A DNA stretch of 5,512 nucleotides from JBPOIS01 sp052034295 (GTDB lineage Bacteria; Pseudomonadota; Gammaproteobacteria; Pseudomonadales; Moraxellaceae). Under the pieces are notes generated by a model. That model searched no databases. It was not told the origin of the DNA and saw nothing but the letters and a program-made list of their open reading frames with translations. This document shows, in pieces, positions 5,396 to 5,512 of the stretch. Positions within the stretch are counted from its first letter, which is position 1, and the number at the start of each line of letters is the position of its first letter. Location of the stretch: assembly GCA_052034295.1 (NCBI GenBank), contig JBPOIS010000093.1:1-5512 (forward strand), given 5' to 3'. The position numbers were made by a program, and so were the translations under genes.

Positions 5396-5484
5396 ATTTC
5401 GGACAGGGGGCTTTCCCCCCGTCCGAAATATTGCCCCATCACTTTTGAACAGGTGTTATAATTCGTACATCGGTTTTGGACAGG
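5396..5484. promoter_or_regulatory. Putative resolution (res) site upstream of a serine resolvase
   Basis: The far part is an inverted repeat ATTTCGGAC (5396-5404) and GTCCGAAAT (5421-5429), with a G5/C5 stem nested inside. Nearer the gene are direct repeats TTTTGAACAGG (5443-5453) and TTTTGGACAGG (5474-5484), 31 bp or about three helical turns apart. All share a GGACAGG-like core. A distal site with inverted arms followed by two more sites, just before the recombinase gene, is the usual res layout in Tn3-type and related resolvase systems. The subsite boundaries are inferred. Confidence 0.5.
5457..5462 (+). promoter_or_regulatory. Perfect -10 box for the resolvase gene
   Basis: TATAAT lies between the two direct repeats and 32 bp before the ATG at 5495. 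The best -35 like element, TTGCCC at 5431-5436, is 20 bp away, which is too far to be ideal. The overlap with the repeats suggests that the resolvase would repress itself by binding, as is common in this family. Confidence 0.5.
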
Positions 5485-5494
5485 TTTTCGCAGC

Positions 5495-5512
5495 ATGTCA
5501 CGGGTGTTTGCG
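5495..5512 (+). CDS. Probable serine recombinase (resolvase/invertase), first six codons only
   Basis: The window ends six codons into an open frame reading MSRVFA. Many small serine resolvases begin MSRVFAYCRVST or very similarly, with the catalytic serine in the next few residues (beyond the window). The upstream res-like repeats and the -10 box support the call independently. A resolvase would separate multimers of a plasmid or cointegrates of a transposon at the adjacent site. No strong ribosome-binding site is visible; an AGG about 10 bp upstream is the best available. Six codons are very little evidence, so the identity rests mostly on context. Confidence 0.55.

Overview
The window joins two unlike pieces of DNA. 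Positions 1-1483 are the end of a Tn21/Tn501-type (Tn3-family) mercury-resistance transposon. Positions 1484-5512 are the DNA it inserted into, an accessory backbone (plasmid or genomic island) carrying little-known genes. Everything points to a proteobacterium, probably an environmental beta- or gamma-proteobacterium such as Pseudomonas or a relative. The mer proteins match the Tn501/Tn21 lineage, and the first backbone gene belongs to the YagK/YfjJ (inovirus Gp2-type) family. The host species cannot be fixed from the sequence.

Region 1 (1-1483). merT, merP and the first 70 codons of merA run leftward, and merR runs rightward. A classical mer operator/promoter lies between them, with a 19-bp spacer and an interrupted dyad. 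MerP takes Hg(II) in the periplasm, MerT carries it across the inner membrane, MerA reduces it to Hg(0), and MerR switches the operon on. There is no merC or merF between merP and merA, which is the Tn501-like order. A 38-bp terminal inverted repeat sits 16 bp after the merR stop and marks the exact transposon boundary at 1483.

Region 2 (1484-2647). The transposon ends right beside a perfect 9-bp-arm hairpin, apparently having split or abutted it. Beyond this is a leftward gene with an HUH-like HPHFH motif and a candidate catalytic tyrosine, a likely single-strand nickase or replication initiator. About 400 bp of non-coding DNA upstream of it is rich in hairpins and repeats and is a candidate origin or control region.

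Region 3 (2648-5055). A leftward 530-residue protein of unknown family appears to contain two helix-turn-helix segments. It is divergent from a rightward, AT-rich gene whose product looks like a ribbon-helix-helix protein with a coiled-coil tail. The 218-bp gap between them contains a perfect 30-bp palindrome built from ACATGT at a 12-bp period, a strong candidate operator.

Region 4 (5056-5512). About 340 bp without a convincing gene leads into an array of GGACAGG-type repeats and an inverted repeat that resemble a resolution (res) site. A -10 box and the first six codons (MSRVFA) of what looks like a serine resolvase follow, cut by the window edge. The backbone pieces (HUH protein, structured non-coding region, two DNA-binding proteins around a palindrome, resolvase/res) together resemble the maintenance region of a replicon that I cannot match to any named group.
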